From: UBA7236 sp043727235 | GTDB lineage: Bacteria; Bacteroidota; Bacteroidia; Chitinophagales; BACL12 | Length of the DNA stretch: 23,075 nucleotides | NCBI GenBank assembly: GCA_043727235.1 | Contig: JAYSYX010000330.1 | Location: 1-23,075 of the forward strand | Direction of reading: 5' to 3' | In this document: piece by piece, positions 1-7,839 of the stretch | Position numbering within the stretch: position 1 is the first letter of the stretch | Layout: each line of letters opens with the position of its first letter | Made by a program: the position numbers and the translations under genes | Notes under the pieces: model-generated | Database searches by the model: none | The model's input: the letters and a program-made list of their open reading frames with translations, nothing else | What the model was told of the DNA's origin: nothing

Positions 1-1
1 C

Positions 2-649
2 TTTTTTAACCGATCTGTTTTTTTAAATTTTTGGAATTTTAGACCAAATATTGACGGTAGTATAATAGCCTGCGGCACAACAAAACCCGATTCCTTAGAA
101 AACTTACATGGTTTTATTACAAAGTTGGATTCTAACGGTATAATTCTTTGGGAAAGAACCTACACTACCGATAATTATTATGATGCCTATTTTTTTGATG
201 TTCAACAAACTCCCGATAAAGGGTTTATCATTTCAGGCAGTGCGGTGGGTGACATTCTTGGAGAACCCAATCAACAAATGTGGCTGATAAAATTAGATAG
301 TATGGGTTGCTTGGAGCCAGGTTGTGCAGATACTTTTACTTCCATAGATCCCATTTTAATTCAGAATGCAATGTTTACCATTTACCCAAACCCAATTAGT
401 AACACCGCCACCGCAGAAATTCATATCCCTGAAAATTTTACCATCATCCCAGGAGAAAAATTATTTTTAAATATCTACGATCTCCAAGGAAAATTAGTGG
501 ATAGTTATACTAATATATCGGTTCAAAATCCAAATGAAGTGATACGGTTTAATATTCACGACAAAAATCTTCCATCTGGAATTTATGAAGCAGCTTTATT
601 TTATGGAGGGATTAAGTTAGGAGTGATGAAGTTGCAATACTTTAAATAA
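2..649 (+). CDS. Secreted protein with T9SS C-terminal sorting domain (5' partial)
   Basis: The reading frame is open from the left edge of the window to the TAA at 647-649, so only the last 215 or so residues are present and the true start lies upstream. The first visible part contains 'FITKLDSNGIILWERTY' and 'GFIISGSA', typical of repeated beta-propeller-like strands in Bacteroidota surface proteins. A short cysteine-containing linker (GCLEPGC) follows. The last 90 or so residues form a type A T9SS sorting domain: 'FTIYPNPISNTA', then a beta-sandwich with 'LNIYDLQGKLV', 'LPSGIYEAAL' and a C-terminal 'LQYFK'. Such domains direct export across the outer membrane and are usually cleaved on the surface. 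The specific function cannot be read from this fragment. A repeat begins exactly at the stop codon. Confidence 0.85.
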   Translation, partial: FFNRSVFLNFWNFRPNIDGSIIACGTTKPDSLENLHGFITKLDSNGIILWERTYTTDNYYDAYFFDVQQTPDKGFIISGSAVGDILGEPNQQMWLIKLDSMGCLEPGCADTFTSIDPILIQNAMFTIYPNPISNTATAEIHIPENFTIIPGEKLFLNIYDLQGKLVDSYTNISVQNPNEVIRFNIHDKNLPSGIYEAALFYGGIKLGVMKLQYFK

Positions 650-743
650 ATGTACCGATGAACAGCCTCGATAATGTACCGATGAACAGCCAAAATAATG
701 TACCGATGCCTGTCCGGCCTTTGACGGATACCAATGAACAGCC
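649..743. repeat. Short tandem repeat, unit about 19-24 bp (aatgtaccgatgaacagcc)
   Basis: The 19-mer aatgtaccgatgaacagcc occurs exactly at 649-667 and 673-691. A third copy is truncated (697-708, aatgtaccgatg) and a fourth keeps only the right half (733-743, aatgaacagcc). The array starts on the last base of the upstream stop codon. A minus-strand open frame across it reads a reiterated HRYI motif and is clearly repeat-derived rather than a gene. Confidence 0.8.
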
Positions 744-871
744 GCCTTTTAATTAGCCTGAAAATTTGATATACTATTTTATACATTCTTTAATATTGGA
801 ACGTGATTTTTATCAGTGCAATTGAATGCCGAAACTAATTTTACAATTACATTTTCTTTGGGTAAAAAAAT

Positions 872-911
872 AACCACAAAGAACACAAGGGAACGCACAA
901 AGGACACAAGG
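872..911. repeat. Short imperfect repeat of the 'cacaaagaacacaagg' type
   Basis: Two imperfect units are visible: ccacaaagaacacaagg (from about 873) and gcacaaaggacacaagg (to 911). Similar sequences are, from general knowledge, dispersed in intergenic DNA of environmental Bacteroidota. No gene or terminator is apparent between 744 and 950. Confidence 0.5.
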
Positions 912-950
912 TTTTTTGTATTGATAAATAGAGTTCTTTTTGGGTTCTTT

Positions 951-1193
951 TCCCTACAAAGCTAAAATTTTCCTCCCCAGCAGTATTCGGCTGTTCTATT
1001 TGCTAATTTGCTAATTATTTTCCCCCTCCGAAGCTAAAGTTCTCCTTCCTAGCAGTTCGCGGCTGTTCCATTTGCTAATTTGCTAATTTGCTAATTATTT
1101 TTCCCCCTTCGAAGCCATAATTTTCATCCCAAGCAGTTCGCGGCTGTTCCATTTGCTAATTGGCTGATTTGCTAATTATTTCTCCCCCCCCTT
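951..1193. repeat. Tandem repeat, three units of about 70-90 bp, with tttgctaa microrepeats
   Basis: Three successive units share the order gaagctaaa (or gaagccata), a pyrimidine-rich stretch, agcagttcgcggctgttcc, then two to three copies of tttgctaa and a final ctaattattt plus a C run. Approximate units are 951-1020, 1021-1101 and 1102-1193. The number of gctaattt microrepeats differs between units, as expected from slippage. The sequence from 1194 to 1265 is pyrimidine rich and includes aatcagcgtaatccgcgttc. No open frame in 650-1265 looks like a gene. Confidence 0.7.
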
Positions 1194-1265
1194 CAAATGC
1201 CTCCTATTTTTTATCCTTTTTTTTCCGCCCAATCAGCGTAATCCGCGTTCCCTTTTCCTCCGTTT

Positions 1266-3002
1266 TTAAAAATAAAAGTATTTCAATACTTCATTCATTC
1301 TTACGCCAATAGAAAAGTAAAATTCATCAGTATCATAAATGTCTATTTCATTGTTCAATTTGCGATAAGTGATTCTGGTGTCGATAAATACATTGTGCCA
1401 GAATTGGAAGGAGAGGATAAGGTCGTTAAGTAATAGTGTATTTTTTACACCTTGCCCGATGAAATTACCATAAACATTTTCGTAGGTGTTGTAGTCGAGA
1501 AAGATGTTGCTGCCCCAGTTGCTGCTGAGTGTGTCGGAACCAAATACGGATAATATTAAATTATTTGAGATGGTAAATTTTGGGATGGGTTGATACCAGA
1601 GGGAAATTATATTTTCACTGAAATTTGCACCGAGCGGGTGTGCTATTGCCTGCGCATAGTGGGTGTAACTGGAACCATTTTCATCGTCGTAGGAATAAGT
1701 GTAAGGTTTTGCAAAATTGTGTTCAAATTGTATATCGAGATTGGAAATATTAAATACATCGATATATTTTAATCCTGCCTGTGCGGCATATTTATTTCCC
1801 CACCATCCATCACCTGCTAACAATTCTCCGAAAACAAATTCATCCAAAACCACTTGTCCGTAAAAGGAAAAACGCTGCAAAAAATTCCACTTCCAGTTTA
1901 ATCCCAATAAAACATTATCACTGCTGCCCAACCCGCTTTCCACCGCGCGATAAAATATTATGGGGTTAAGATAATGTAATTCAAATCCCTTTACATTTCC
2001 GAAATAATCAGTCCTGTCAAAAATTACTGATTCAAAGGCACCAAGTGTAAATGTTTTAGTAATGGGAACACTTAAATGATGTATTGCCGCATATTTTTTA
2101 TGAATTAAACTATTATAAACATTCGAACCATCATAATTTGCCAATTCGGTAAAAATATTTTGATAATTGAACCTACCAATTCGGGTGTTTATTTTTAGTA
2201 ATAATTGGTCTTTACTGTTATCGCTCCAGATCATACTTCTTATTCCATCGCCAATAAATATTTTATCCTGACCAAATTGAAATGCGATATGTTCCGTGGC
2301 GTTAAAGGTAAAATATCCTCGGGCAACTAAATAATCAACTCCTGTGGTCTTAAATTTTTTTACCACTCCTTCTCCGGGAACAACCTGAGGTGCGGCATTT
2401 GTTCTCTCCTGAACATATCGCGGAAGTTGCGCCTGATTATCGCTCGCATAAAAATAAAATCGCACCTTATTATCTATACTTCCTCTTATCTCTATTCCGC
2501 GGGTATTTACAAATTTTAATGCGCTGGTGTCGGAGGATGAGCCAAAAGAATTGTGTATTACCGGATTCACCCTAACTGTTAAGTATTGATAAAATGTTGC
2601 GGGACTTCTATAAAAAAAGTTTTTAATAGAACCCGTATAATAATTTTCATTTTCGAAGAAACAAAATTCTTCATTATCGGCACATAAATAATTAGTGTTG
2701 AATTTATCTTTTTTGTTAAGAGAATCAAAACCTGAATAGGCAAGTGTAAGTCCGCTGATATTTTCTCTTAAATAGGGTTTTGTGGAGGTATTTAGATATT
2801 GATATGCATTTTTATATTTAATATCCATGCGGTCAACTAAATGATAGCTGTGACTATTGAGTGGAATATAAGTATTTCCCGATTGGGGTAAAACAACTTC
2901 ACTTTGAGCAGTCAGACGAAAACTGCTTAACGCAAAACAGATTATGCTCAAACCCTTAATTATTTTAATTTTGTATGTGTTATTTCTCAACAGGCACGAC
3001 AT
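1266..3002 (-). CDS. Outer-membrane beta-barrel protein, Wzi/RemB-like
   Basis: From the ATG at 3002 the product is 578 residues. It starts with a hydrophobic signal peptide (IKIIKGLSIICFALSS) ending near TAQ. The rest is rich in alternating aromatic/polar strands, e.g. 'IEIRGSIDNKVRFYFYASDNQ', 'FQFGQDKIFIGDGIRSMIWSD' and 'FELHYLNPIIFYR', ending in aromatic YFYF, as in an outer-membrane barrel. The layout resembles the capsule-assembly Wzi family and Flavobacterium RemB, a gliding-associated protein; this is recognition by eye, so the family is tentative. The open frame could begin at 3053, but that ATG overlaps the start of the divergent gene and adds 17 residues ahead of the signal peptide; 3002 is preferred. 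It is divergent from a secreted glycoside hydrolase, so a cell-surface glycan role is plausible but inferred. Confidence 0.7.
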   Translation of the reverse strand: MSCLLRNNTYKIKIIKGLSIICFALSSFRLTAQSEVVLPQSGNTYIPLNSHSYHLVDRMDIKYKNAYQYLNTSTKPYLRENISGLTLAYSGFDSLNKKDKFNTNYLCADNEEFCFFENENYYTGSIKNFFYRSPATFYQYLTVRVNPVIHNSFGSSSDTSALKFVNTRGIEIRGSIDNKVRFYFYASDNQAQLPRYVQERTNAAPQVVPGEGVVKKFKTTGVDYLVARGYFTFNATEHIAFQFGQDKIFIGDGIRSMIWSDNSKDQLLLKINTRIGRFNYQNIFTELANYDGSNVYNSLIHKKYAAIHHLSVPITKTFTLGAFESVIFDRTDYFGNVKGFELHYLNPIIFYRAVESGLGSSDNVLLGLNWKWNFLQRFSFYGQVVLDEFVFGELLAGDGWWGNKYAAQAGLKYIDVFNISNLDIQFEHNFAKPYTYSYDDENGSSYTHYAQAIAHPLGANFSENIISLWYQPIPKFTISNNLILSVFGSDTLSSNWGSNIFLDYNTYENVYGNFIGQGVKNTLLLNDLILSFQFWHNVFIDTRITYRKLNNEIDIYDTDEFYFSIGVRMNEVLKYFYF

Positions 3003-3051
3003 TTGAAATTGTATCTTTAAATTTAACGCAGAGTTAAGGAAAAAATTGAAC

Positions 3052-4455
3052 ATGAAAAAACTACTTTATAGCATTTTACTGATTTCACAGTCGCTTACGG
3101 CACAAAATCTCGGTTTCAACGGGGCGGGTTTCTTCGAAAATTACGATGCCGACGTGGAAAAATATTTATTGGAAATGAATCAACCTTTTACTATAAGGGT
3201 TCCCGGAGGTGCTATTTCTAAATTTCATGACCCCTATAATGTGAAAAGTGGTTGGGGAATGACGGAAGCCAATATTAAAGATTGGTTCAATAAAACAGGT
3301 TTCGACGAGGATGGAAATGGTCTGGAAAAATGGTTGCGTAAAGCAGGTGAACAACCCGATCATAGTTTTTTGGAGGATATGATTAAACTGCAAAAAACTT
3401 TTCCGCAAATGCAGGTTCTTTATGTATTAAATGTATTGAACAGCACTCCGGAAAAAAATATGCAGGCCATACGATATTTAATGCAAAATAAGGTAAATGT
3501 AGTAGGAGTGGAGGCAGGAAATGAGGTGTATGGAAAATATGCATCCTTTGCAGAATATGTAAATGACTTTGAACCCATTTTTAAATTGTTGGAAAAAGAA
3601 TATCCACAAATAAAATTGGGATTGGTTGCAGGAGCTAATACGGGTAGAAAAGATATAGTACAATGGAACGAAGATCTTTCTAATTATAAAGGAAATTACG
3701 ACGCTGTTATCATGCATTATTATTATACACAAAAAGAATTGAGTGAAGTGTATGATATGATTCCTCTTCGTTCGGAGTATATGGGAGAGGATACAAAAAG
3801 AAGCGATCTGGATAATGCCTACAAAAAAGCAGCAGAAGTTTTATTGGCAAAAAATATGTTGTTGGAAGGAATAAATTACACAAACCAAAAATTTCCCGGC
3901 AAAAAGATCTGGGTAAGTGAATTTAATACCAAACCTTCCGAGATGCTTGGTAATACTCTCGTAAATGGTGCCTGGCAATTTCAACAACTGATAGAATTGC
4001 GCGACAAAACTGAGTTCTTATGTATTCACAATGGCGTTGGTCCTGATAAATACGGTATGATTACAAAAAGTACAAAATCGGACAGCGAAACAAAACCCAT
4101 GCTTAAACGCACAGGATATTGGGCCTATATTTTAGCATCTGAAACGGATAATGGAATCTCGCTTAACAAAAATGAAAAATATATTCTGAAATCTGATAAT
4201 GATAAAAAAGTATATTATTATTTTACCAATATGGATGAAGCATTTTCTGCAAACATCGATAAAAATAATCTGAGTGTCGAAAGTGCAACCATTCATTATT
4301 TATCCGGAAAACATCTTTACAGTGCTGCCGGCACCACCGGATATATGGGTAAAGGATCGAAGCCAACTTATGAGATTAGGGGAATTAAAACCGAGAACTT
4401 TTCAGGAACAATTCCATCGAATTCATTTGGTTATGTTGTATATGTGTTGAAGTGA
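3052..4455 (+). CDS. Secreted clan GH-A-like glycoside hydrolase
   Basis: From the ATG at 3052 the product is 467 residues. A TTG at 3046 could extend it by two residues, but the ATG sits better, with a purine-rich taagga about 12 nt upstream. It begins with a signal peptide (MKKLLYSILLISQSLTAQ). The body looks like a TIM barrel: 'TIRVPGGAISKFHDPYN', then 'VVGVEAGNEVYG' with Asn157-Glu158 as candidate acid/base, and 'KKIWVSEFNTKP' with Glu290 as candidate nucleophile. An Asn-Glu pair followed about 130 residues later by a Ser-Glu is the usual clan GH-A pattern (as in GH39, GH51 and others). A short C-terminal beta domain follows from about residue 375. There is no T9SS domain, so it is probably periplasmic or lipid-free secreted. 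Substrate and GH family number cannot be assigned by eye. Confidence 0.7.
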   Translation: MKKLLYSILLISQSLTAQNLGFNGAGFFENYDADVEKYLLEMNQPFTIRVPGGAISKFHDPYNVKSGWGMTEANIKDWFNKTGFDEDGNGLEKWLRKAGEQPDHSFLEDMIKLQKTFPQMQVLYVLNVLNSTPEKNMQAIRYLMQNKVNVVGVEAGNEVYGKYASFAEYVNDFEPIFKLLEKEYPQIKLGLVAGANTGRKDIVQWNEDLSNYKGNYDAVIMHYYYTQKELSEVYDMIPLRSEYMGEDTKRSDLDNAYKKAAEVLLAKNMLLEGINYTNQKFPGKKIWVSEFNTKPSEMLGNTLVNGAWQFQQLIELRDKTEFLCIHNGVGPDKYGMITKSTKSDSETKPMLKRTGYWAYILASETDNGISLNKNEKYILKSDNDKKVYYYFTNMDEAFSANIDKNNLSVESATIHYLSGKHLYSAAGTTGYMGKGSKPTYEIRGIKTENFSGTIPSNSFGYVVYVLK

Positions 4456-4511
4456 ACGTGAATCGTCGTTCCATTCCAGTAAAACTGTGAGAACTCCGGC
4501 CTAAAATTTTC

Positions 4512-4541
4512 GCTGCAGAGTTACCGAAGGAACTCTGCAGC
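4512..4541. repeat. Perfect 11-bp hairpin, related to the CCACAG hairpin family
   Basis: GCTGCAGAGTT (4512-4522) and AACTCTGCAGC (4531-4541) are perfect reverse complements around an 8-nt loop. It lies 57 nt after the glycoside hydrolase stop and just before the first 92-bp repeat unit. It shares the GTT/AAC inner pairs of the CCACAG hairpins but has a different outer stem. It could act as a terminator-like hairpin, but no T run follows on either strand. Confidence 0.75.
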
Positions 4542-4545
4542 AGGG

Positions 4546-4912
4546 TGAACTTCCGAATCCACAGCGTTCGCTACGCGTAACACTGTGGGGAAACTTTCGG
4601 GGTGGAGAACTCAGAACCAGGAACTCTTCCATAAACTTTCATCTCCGAATCCACAGCATTCGCTACGGGTAACACTGTGGGGAAACTTTCGGGGTGGAGA
4701 ACTCAGAACCCGGAACTCATCCATAAACTTTCATCTCCGAATCCACAGAGTTCGCTACGCGTAACTGTGGGGACACTCACTAGGGCGGAGAACCCCGAAC
4801 TCAGAACTCATCCATAAACTTTCATCTCCGAATCCACAGAGTTCGCTGCGCGTAACACTGTGGAGACACGCTTGGGGTTGGTGAACCCAGAACTCAGAAC
4901 TAACCTCCGGAT
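4546..4912. repeat. Four tandem units of a 90-92-bp repeat, each with a CCACAG...CTGTGG hairpin
   Basis: Hairpin cores lie at 4559-4588, 4651-4680, 4743-4770 and 4833-4863, spaced 92, 92 and 90 bp. Each unit also holds a gaactcagaac stretch, ccataaactttcatctccgaat before the hairpin, and a gggga-type run after it. Read on the minus strand, each core is CCACAG, a variable base, GTT, an A bulge, a 3-bp inner stem with a 3-nt loop, AAC, a variable base, CTGTGG. The four units are similar but not identical. A fifth copy lies at 11376-11405. The units are not CRISPR repeats because the material between hairpins is also repeated. Confidence 0.85.
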
Positions 4913-4925
4913 TCACGACTCACTT

Positions 4926-4953
4926 GTCCTCCGAAGCTCTAGCGAAGGTGGAC
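4926..4953. repeat. Imperfect palindrome of the CCACCTTCGCT family
   Basis: The 28 bp read on the minus strand start GTCCACCTTCGCT and end AGCTTCGGAGGAC, an imperfect inverted repeat. A closely related element is at 11159-11186 on the other strand. It is flanked by the direct repeats cacgactcac and gacgactcac. The downstream flank runs into the 3' end of the next gene. Confidence 0.65.
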
Positions 4954-4963
4954 GATTGACGAC

Positions 4964-6286
4964 TCACGCCCCCGAACTCATTTCTTTCAACCTCCCCAAC
5001 ACCAAATCCGGAACATAAATAAAATCATCGCTATGATATTCATTTCTTATCAATGCGTCGTGAACTTCGTGGGATAATACTACGGGTAGATATTCCTGTA
5101 AATTTGTTGCAAGTGATTCTCGTTCCACTTGTTCATCATAAAGATCATATCCAATTACGAGAGAATATTTATTTTCGGGATCATCAATATATCCGAACTC
5201 TTTTAATCTGTCGTAAAAACGTTGTTTATATGCAGCACCACCATCTACAGAGGAACGGAAAAATATTCGTCGATCGGGAAATTTTTTCAGAATGGTTTCT
5301 ATTACCAGATCTGTTGTATCAATAACGATTATTTTATCAAATCTTTTTTGCACCGATTCAAGCGATACCAATTCTATGGTTCCTTCTAAAACACCTTTAA
5401 TATTTTCGGTTTGAATACAACTTGTTTGTTTTTTATCTCCTACAATAATAATGCGTTTTTGGTCCCATCCTTTTATTTTTTCTATATCGCGAATAGCCTG
5501 AATAATTACCTCCACCTTTTCAGGGGAGAGATCATATTGTCCCGGCCCGGGTAAAAATATTTCAGTATCAATAATCGGGAACATTATATATTCTCCGCAA
5601 TTATATGCATCAGCAAGATCGAGTGTTGATTGGAGCGATTGAAAGGTACATGCAGGATCGTAATACAACCAATGCGGAGTGTGATGCTGAACATGGGTAG
5701 AAAGGATTATAGATTCTTCCGGTTCACAATCCAATGAAAATTGTTCTCCGATAAAATCTCCGTTTCCAACAAATAACAAGCTGTGGCCATCAGACAAATT
5801 GTAATTTACCATTCCCTTTGTCATACGTTCCTGTATAATTGTTTTTGCATCATTTACCTTATCCAGCCAGGTTTTTTTTCGAATATATTCCACTACTTTT
5901 TTAATACCTATAACACCAAAAGAATATAAAATAACATTGGGAATATGATATATAATATTATTCTTTTCTATTGGCTCTCCAATAATACTCCAGATATAAT
6001 CAACCCCTGCTGCAAGCCCCTCCGGCATATTTGTCCAGGAGGGTAAATGGCTTACCAGATTTTCGTAAAATGAAGGAAAACCAGCCATACTCATTCCCAA
6101 AATAATGGAACCCGGAAGGGCTATTGTAGCTAAAATCTTGTGCATTTTGGACTCCTTTTCAGGAATCTCAAATGCAATGAGTAGATCGGCTTCTGTTGGA
6201 GAAACAGGTTTGTTGGACTTTACCTTTGACGCTATTTCTAATAGTTGTTTTACCTTAGCGGAGGGTGTTTTTGTTGTTTCCATCAT
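4964..6286 (-). CDS. Unrecognised membrane-anchored protein with Rossmann-like segment
   Basis: I do not recognise this family. From the ATG at 6286 (a second ATG follows at 6283) the product is 440 residues. Residues 1-48 are polar. Two hydrophobic segments lie at about 51-70 and 111-128, suggesting two membrane passes. A basic stretch follows (KKVVEYIRKK), then a soluble region of about 300 residues beginning 'HSLLFVGNGDFIGEQF' (about 168-183), which has a glycine-rich turn after a hydrophobic strand like a nucleotide-binding Rossmann start. Further alternating strand/helix segments include 'RIIIVGDKKQTSC' and 'KIIVIDTTDLVIETILKK'. The final SSGA and the TGA stop lie in repeat-derived sequence, so the original C-terminus may have been altered. 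It is divergent from the DUF1800-DUF1501 operon by about 160 bp, but no functional link is shown. Confidence 0.75.
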   Translation of the reverse strand: MMETTKTPSAKVKQLLEIASKVKSNKPVSPTEADLLIAFEIPEKESKMHKILATIALPGSIILGMSMAGFPSFYENLVSHLPSWTNMPEGLAAGVDYIWSIIGEPIEKNNIIYHIPNVILYSFGVIGIKKVVEYIRKKTWLDKVNDAKTIIQERMTKGMVNYNLSDGHSLLFVGNGDFIGEQFSLDCEPEESIILSTHVQHHTPHWLYYDPACTFQSLQSTLDLADAYNCGEYIMFPIIDTEIFLPGPGQYDLSPEKVEVIIQAIRDIEKIKGWDQKRIIIVGDKKQTSCIQTENIKGVLEGTIELVSLESVQKRFDKIIVIDTTDLVIETILKKFPDRRIFFRSSVDGGAAYKQRFYDRLKEFGYIDDPENKYSLVIGYDLYDEQVERESLATNLQEYLPVVLSHEVHDALIRNEYHSDDFIYVPDLVLGRLKEMSSGA

Positions 6287-6289
6287 GAA

Positions 6290-6319
6290 CAAATTTAGTA
6301 ATTGCCTGTAACAAAACAA
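6290..6319 (-). promoter_or_regulatory. Bacteroidota-type promoter, TTG-N19-TAAATTTG
   Basis: On the minus strand TTG (6319-6317) is followed after exactly 19 nt by TAAATTTG (6297-6290), a full match to TANNTTTG. The transcript would begin within a few bases of the ATGATG at 6286-6281, giving almost no leader. This TTG also opens the longer reading frame, which argues against the extended N-terminus. Confidence 0.55.
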
Positions 6320-6443
6320 GGGGGTTGATACGTTATATACAAAACACTCTATCGTTATAATTTAAACCACAGCAATAATTACGCGTCGAATAATGAATAT
6401 TTTCATGGCACAAGAATTGTTTTCACCGATTTAAGTTCTATCT

Positions 6444-7838
6444 ATGGTAAGTCAGCAACAGAAGATACAGCACCTCTATTTGAGAGCCGGATTCGGCGAA
6501 ACACCAGCCACTATCAAACTAAAATTAAATACTCCGATCGAAAAATTGGTGGATGTATTATTTACCGATTCAAAACAATATCGATCTCTCACCCTTCTCG
6601 AAGATCCCGCTAAAGGAAAAGAAGTTTCCAATGTCAGAATACTAATTATGATATTGCGCAGTCAGGAACAAATGCGCGATCTCAATAATGAATGGGTGAG
6701 AATGATAACCACTTCTAAAGCACATTTAAGGGAGAAGATGACCATTTTCTGGCATGATCATTTTGCTACATCCACACAGCTCGCATATTTAATGCAAATT
6801 CAAAATAATACTTTGCGAAAAAATGCATTGGGCAAATTCGATAAATTATTACACGCAATAGCACGTGATCCCGCAATGATAATTTATCTGAATAATCAGC
6901 AAAATAAAAAGGATGCACCTAACGAAAATTTTGCCAGAGAAGTGATGGAGTTATTTACTTTGGGGGAAGGAAATATTTATACGGAAAAAGATATTAAAGA
7001 AGCTGCTCGTGCATTCACCGGATGGACCGTAAATAAAAAAGGGGAATTTGAGATCGTGGATAAGGATCACGACAATGATGATAAAGAATTTTTAGGAAGA
7101 AAAGGAAATTTTAATGGGGATGATATTATCAATATGTTGTTGGAGGAAAAACAAACTTCAAGATATGTTGTAACTAAAATTTATAAAGAGTTTGTGAATG
7201 ATATAGTTGATGCGGATCGAGTGGAAAAATTAACGGAAGATTTTTATACAGGCGGTTTTGATATCAGCAAACTAATGCGCAGTATTTATACTTCCGATTG
7301 GTTTTATGAAGAAAAGAACATAGGTGCTAAAATTATGTCGCCGGTGGAATTATTGATTAGATATAAATCACTGATAGCCTTAAATTTTAAAGAAGATAAG
7401 GCTCAATTAAATTTACAAAAGGTTTTGGGGCAGATATTATTTTTTCCTCCCAATGTGGCAGGTTGGCCCGGTGGACGAAATTGGGTGGATAGTGCAACGT
7501 TGATGTTACGAATGAATTTGCCAACAAGAATTGTACAAGGAGGAGGATTGGACATAAGACCTAAACCTGAATTTGAAGACGCTCCCGAAGATGAAAATGT
7601 ATTGAAGTCAAAAAAGAAAGCGGCGGTGATTTCTGATTGGTCGAAAATTGTGAATGTCTTTAAAAGTGTAAAGAAGGAAGAATTGACTGAAACCGTTCTT
7701 CAATATTTTATACAATCACCAAAAGATAATATTGACACAGCACTTATCGAACAATATATTGATAATTCCACAGAAGAAAAAAGAATTATCAGTACTGTTG
7801 GAATTGTAATGTCGTTACCCGAATTTCAATTGATCTAA
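6444..7838 (+). CDS. DUF1800 family protein
   Basis: 464 residues from the ATG at 6444. Family landmarks are seen in order: 'HLYLRAGFGETPATI' at the N-terminus, 'FWHDHFATS', 'NENFAREVMELFTLGEG', 'DIKEAARAFTGWTVN', 'GRKGNFNGDDIINMLL' and 'FPPNVAGWPGGRNWVDSATLM'. These identify DUF1800, a large family of unknown biochemical role common in Planctomycetota, Bacteroidota and Proteobacteria. There is no signal peptide. The gene is followed after 1 nt by a DUF1501 gene, the usual partner order, so the two are almost certainly co-transcribed and probably co-translated. A charged low-complexity stretch near residues 375-395 (PEFEDAPEDENVLKSKKK) separates the main domain from a short helical C-terminus. 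The function is unknown; only the pairing is established. Confidence 0.92.
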   Translation: MVSQQQKIQHLYLRAGFGETPATIKLKLNTPIEKLVDVLFTDSKQYRSLTLLEDPAKGKEVSNVRILIMILRSQEQMRDLNNEWVRMITTSKAHLREKMTIFWHDHFATSTQLAYLMQIQNNTLRKNALGKFDKLLHAIARDPAMIIYLNNQQNKKDAPNENFAREVMELFTLGEGNIYTEKDIKEAARAFTGWTVNKKGEFEIVDKDHDNDDKEFLGRKGNFNGDDIINMLLEEKQTSRYVVTKIYKEFVNDIVDADRVEKLTEDFYTGGFDISKLMRSIYTSDWFYEEKNIGAKIMSPVELLIRYKSLIALNFKEDKAQLNLQKVLGQILFFPPNVAGWPGGRNWVDSATLMLRMNLPTRIVQGGGLDIRPKPEFEDAPEDENVLKSKKKAAVISDWSKIVNVFKSVKKEELTETVLQYFIQSPKDNIDTALIEQYIDNSTEEKRIISTVGIVMSLPEFQLI

Positions 7839-7839
7839 T

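Noticed and set aside
601..786. 61-residue minus-strand frame with HRYI repeats
   Set aside because: It overlaps the end of the first gene and the tgtaccgatg array; its composition is repeat-derived.
4546..4912. Regularly spaced palindromic repeats as a CRISPR array
   Set aside because: Spacing is regular (90-92 bp), but the intervening sequence is itself repeated, the repeats are imperfect and there are no cas genes. It is a tandem repeat.
6345..6365. TATAAT sequence upstream of the DUF1800 gene as a promoter
   Set aside because: The E. coli-type -10 box is not the main consensus in Bacteroidota and no matching upstream box or TANNTTTG was found in the 124-bp interval.
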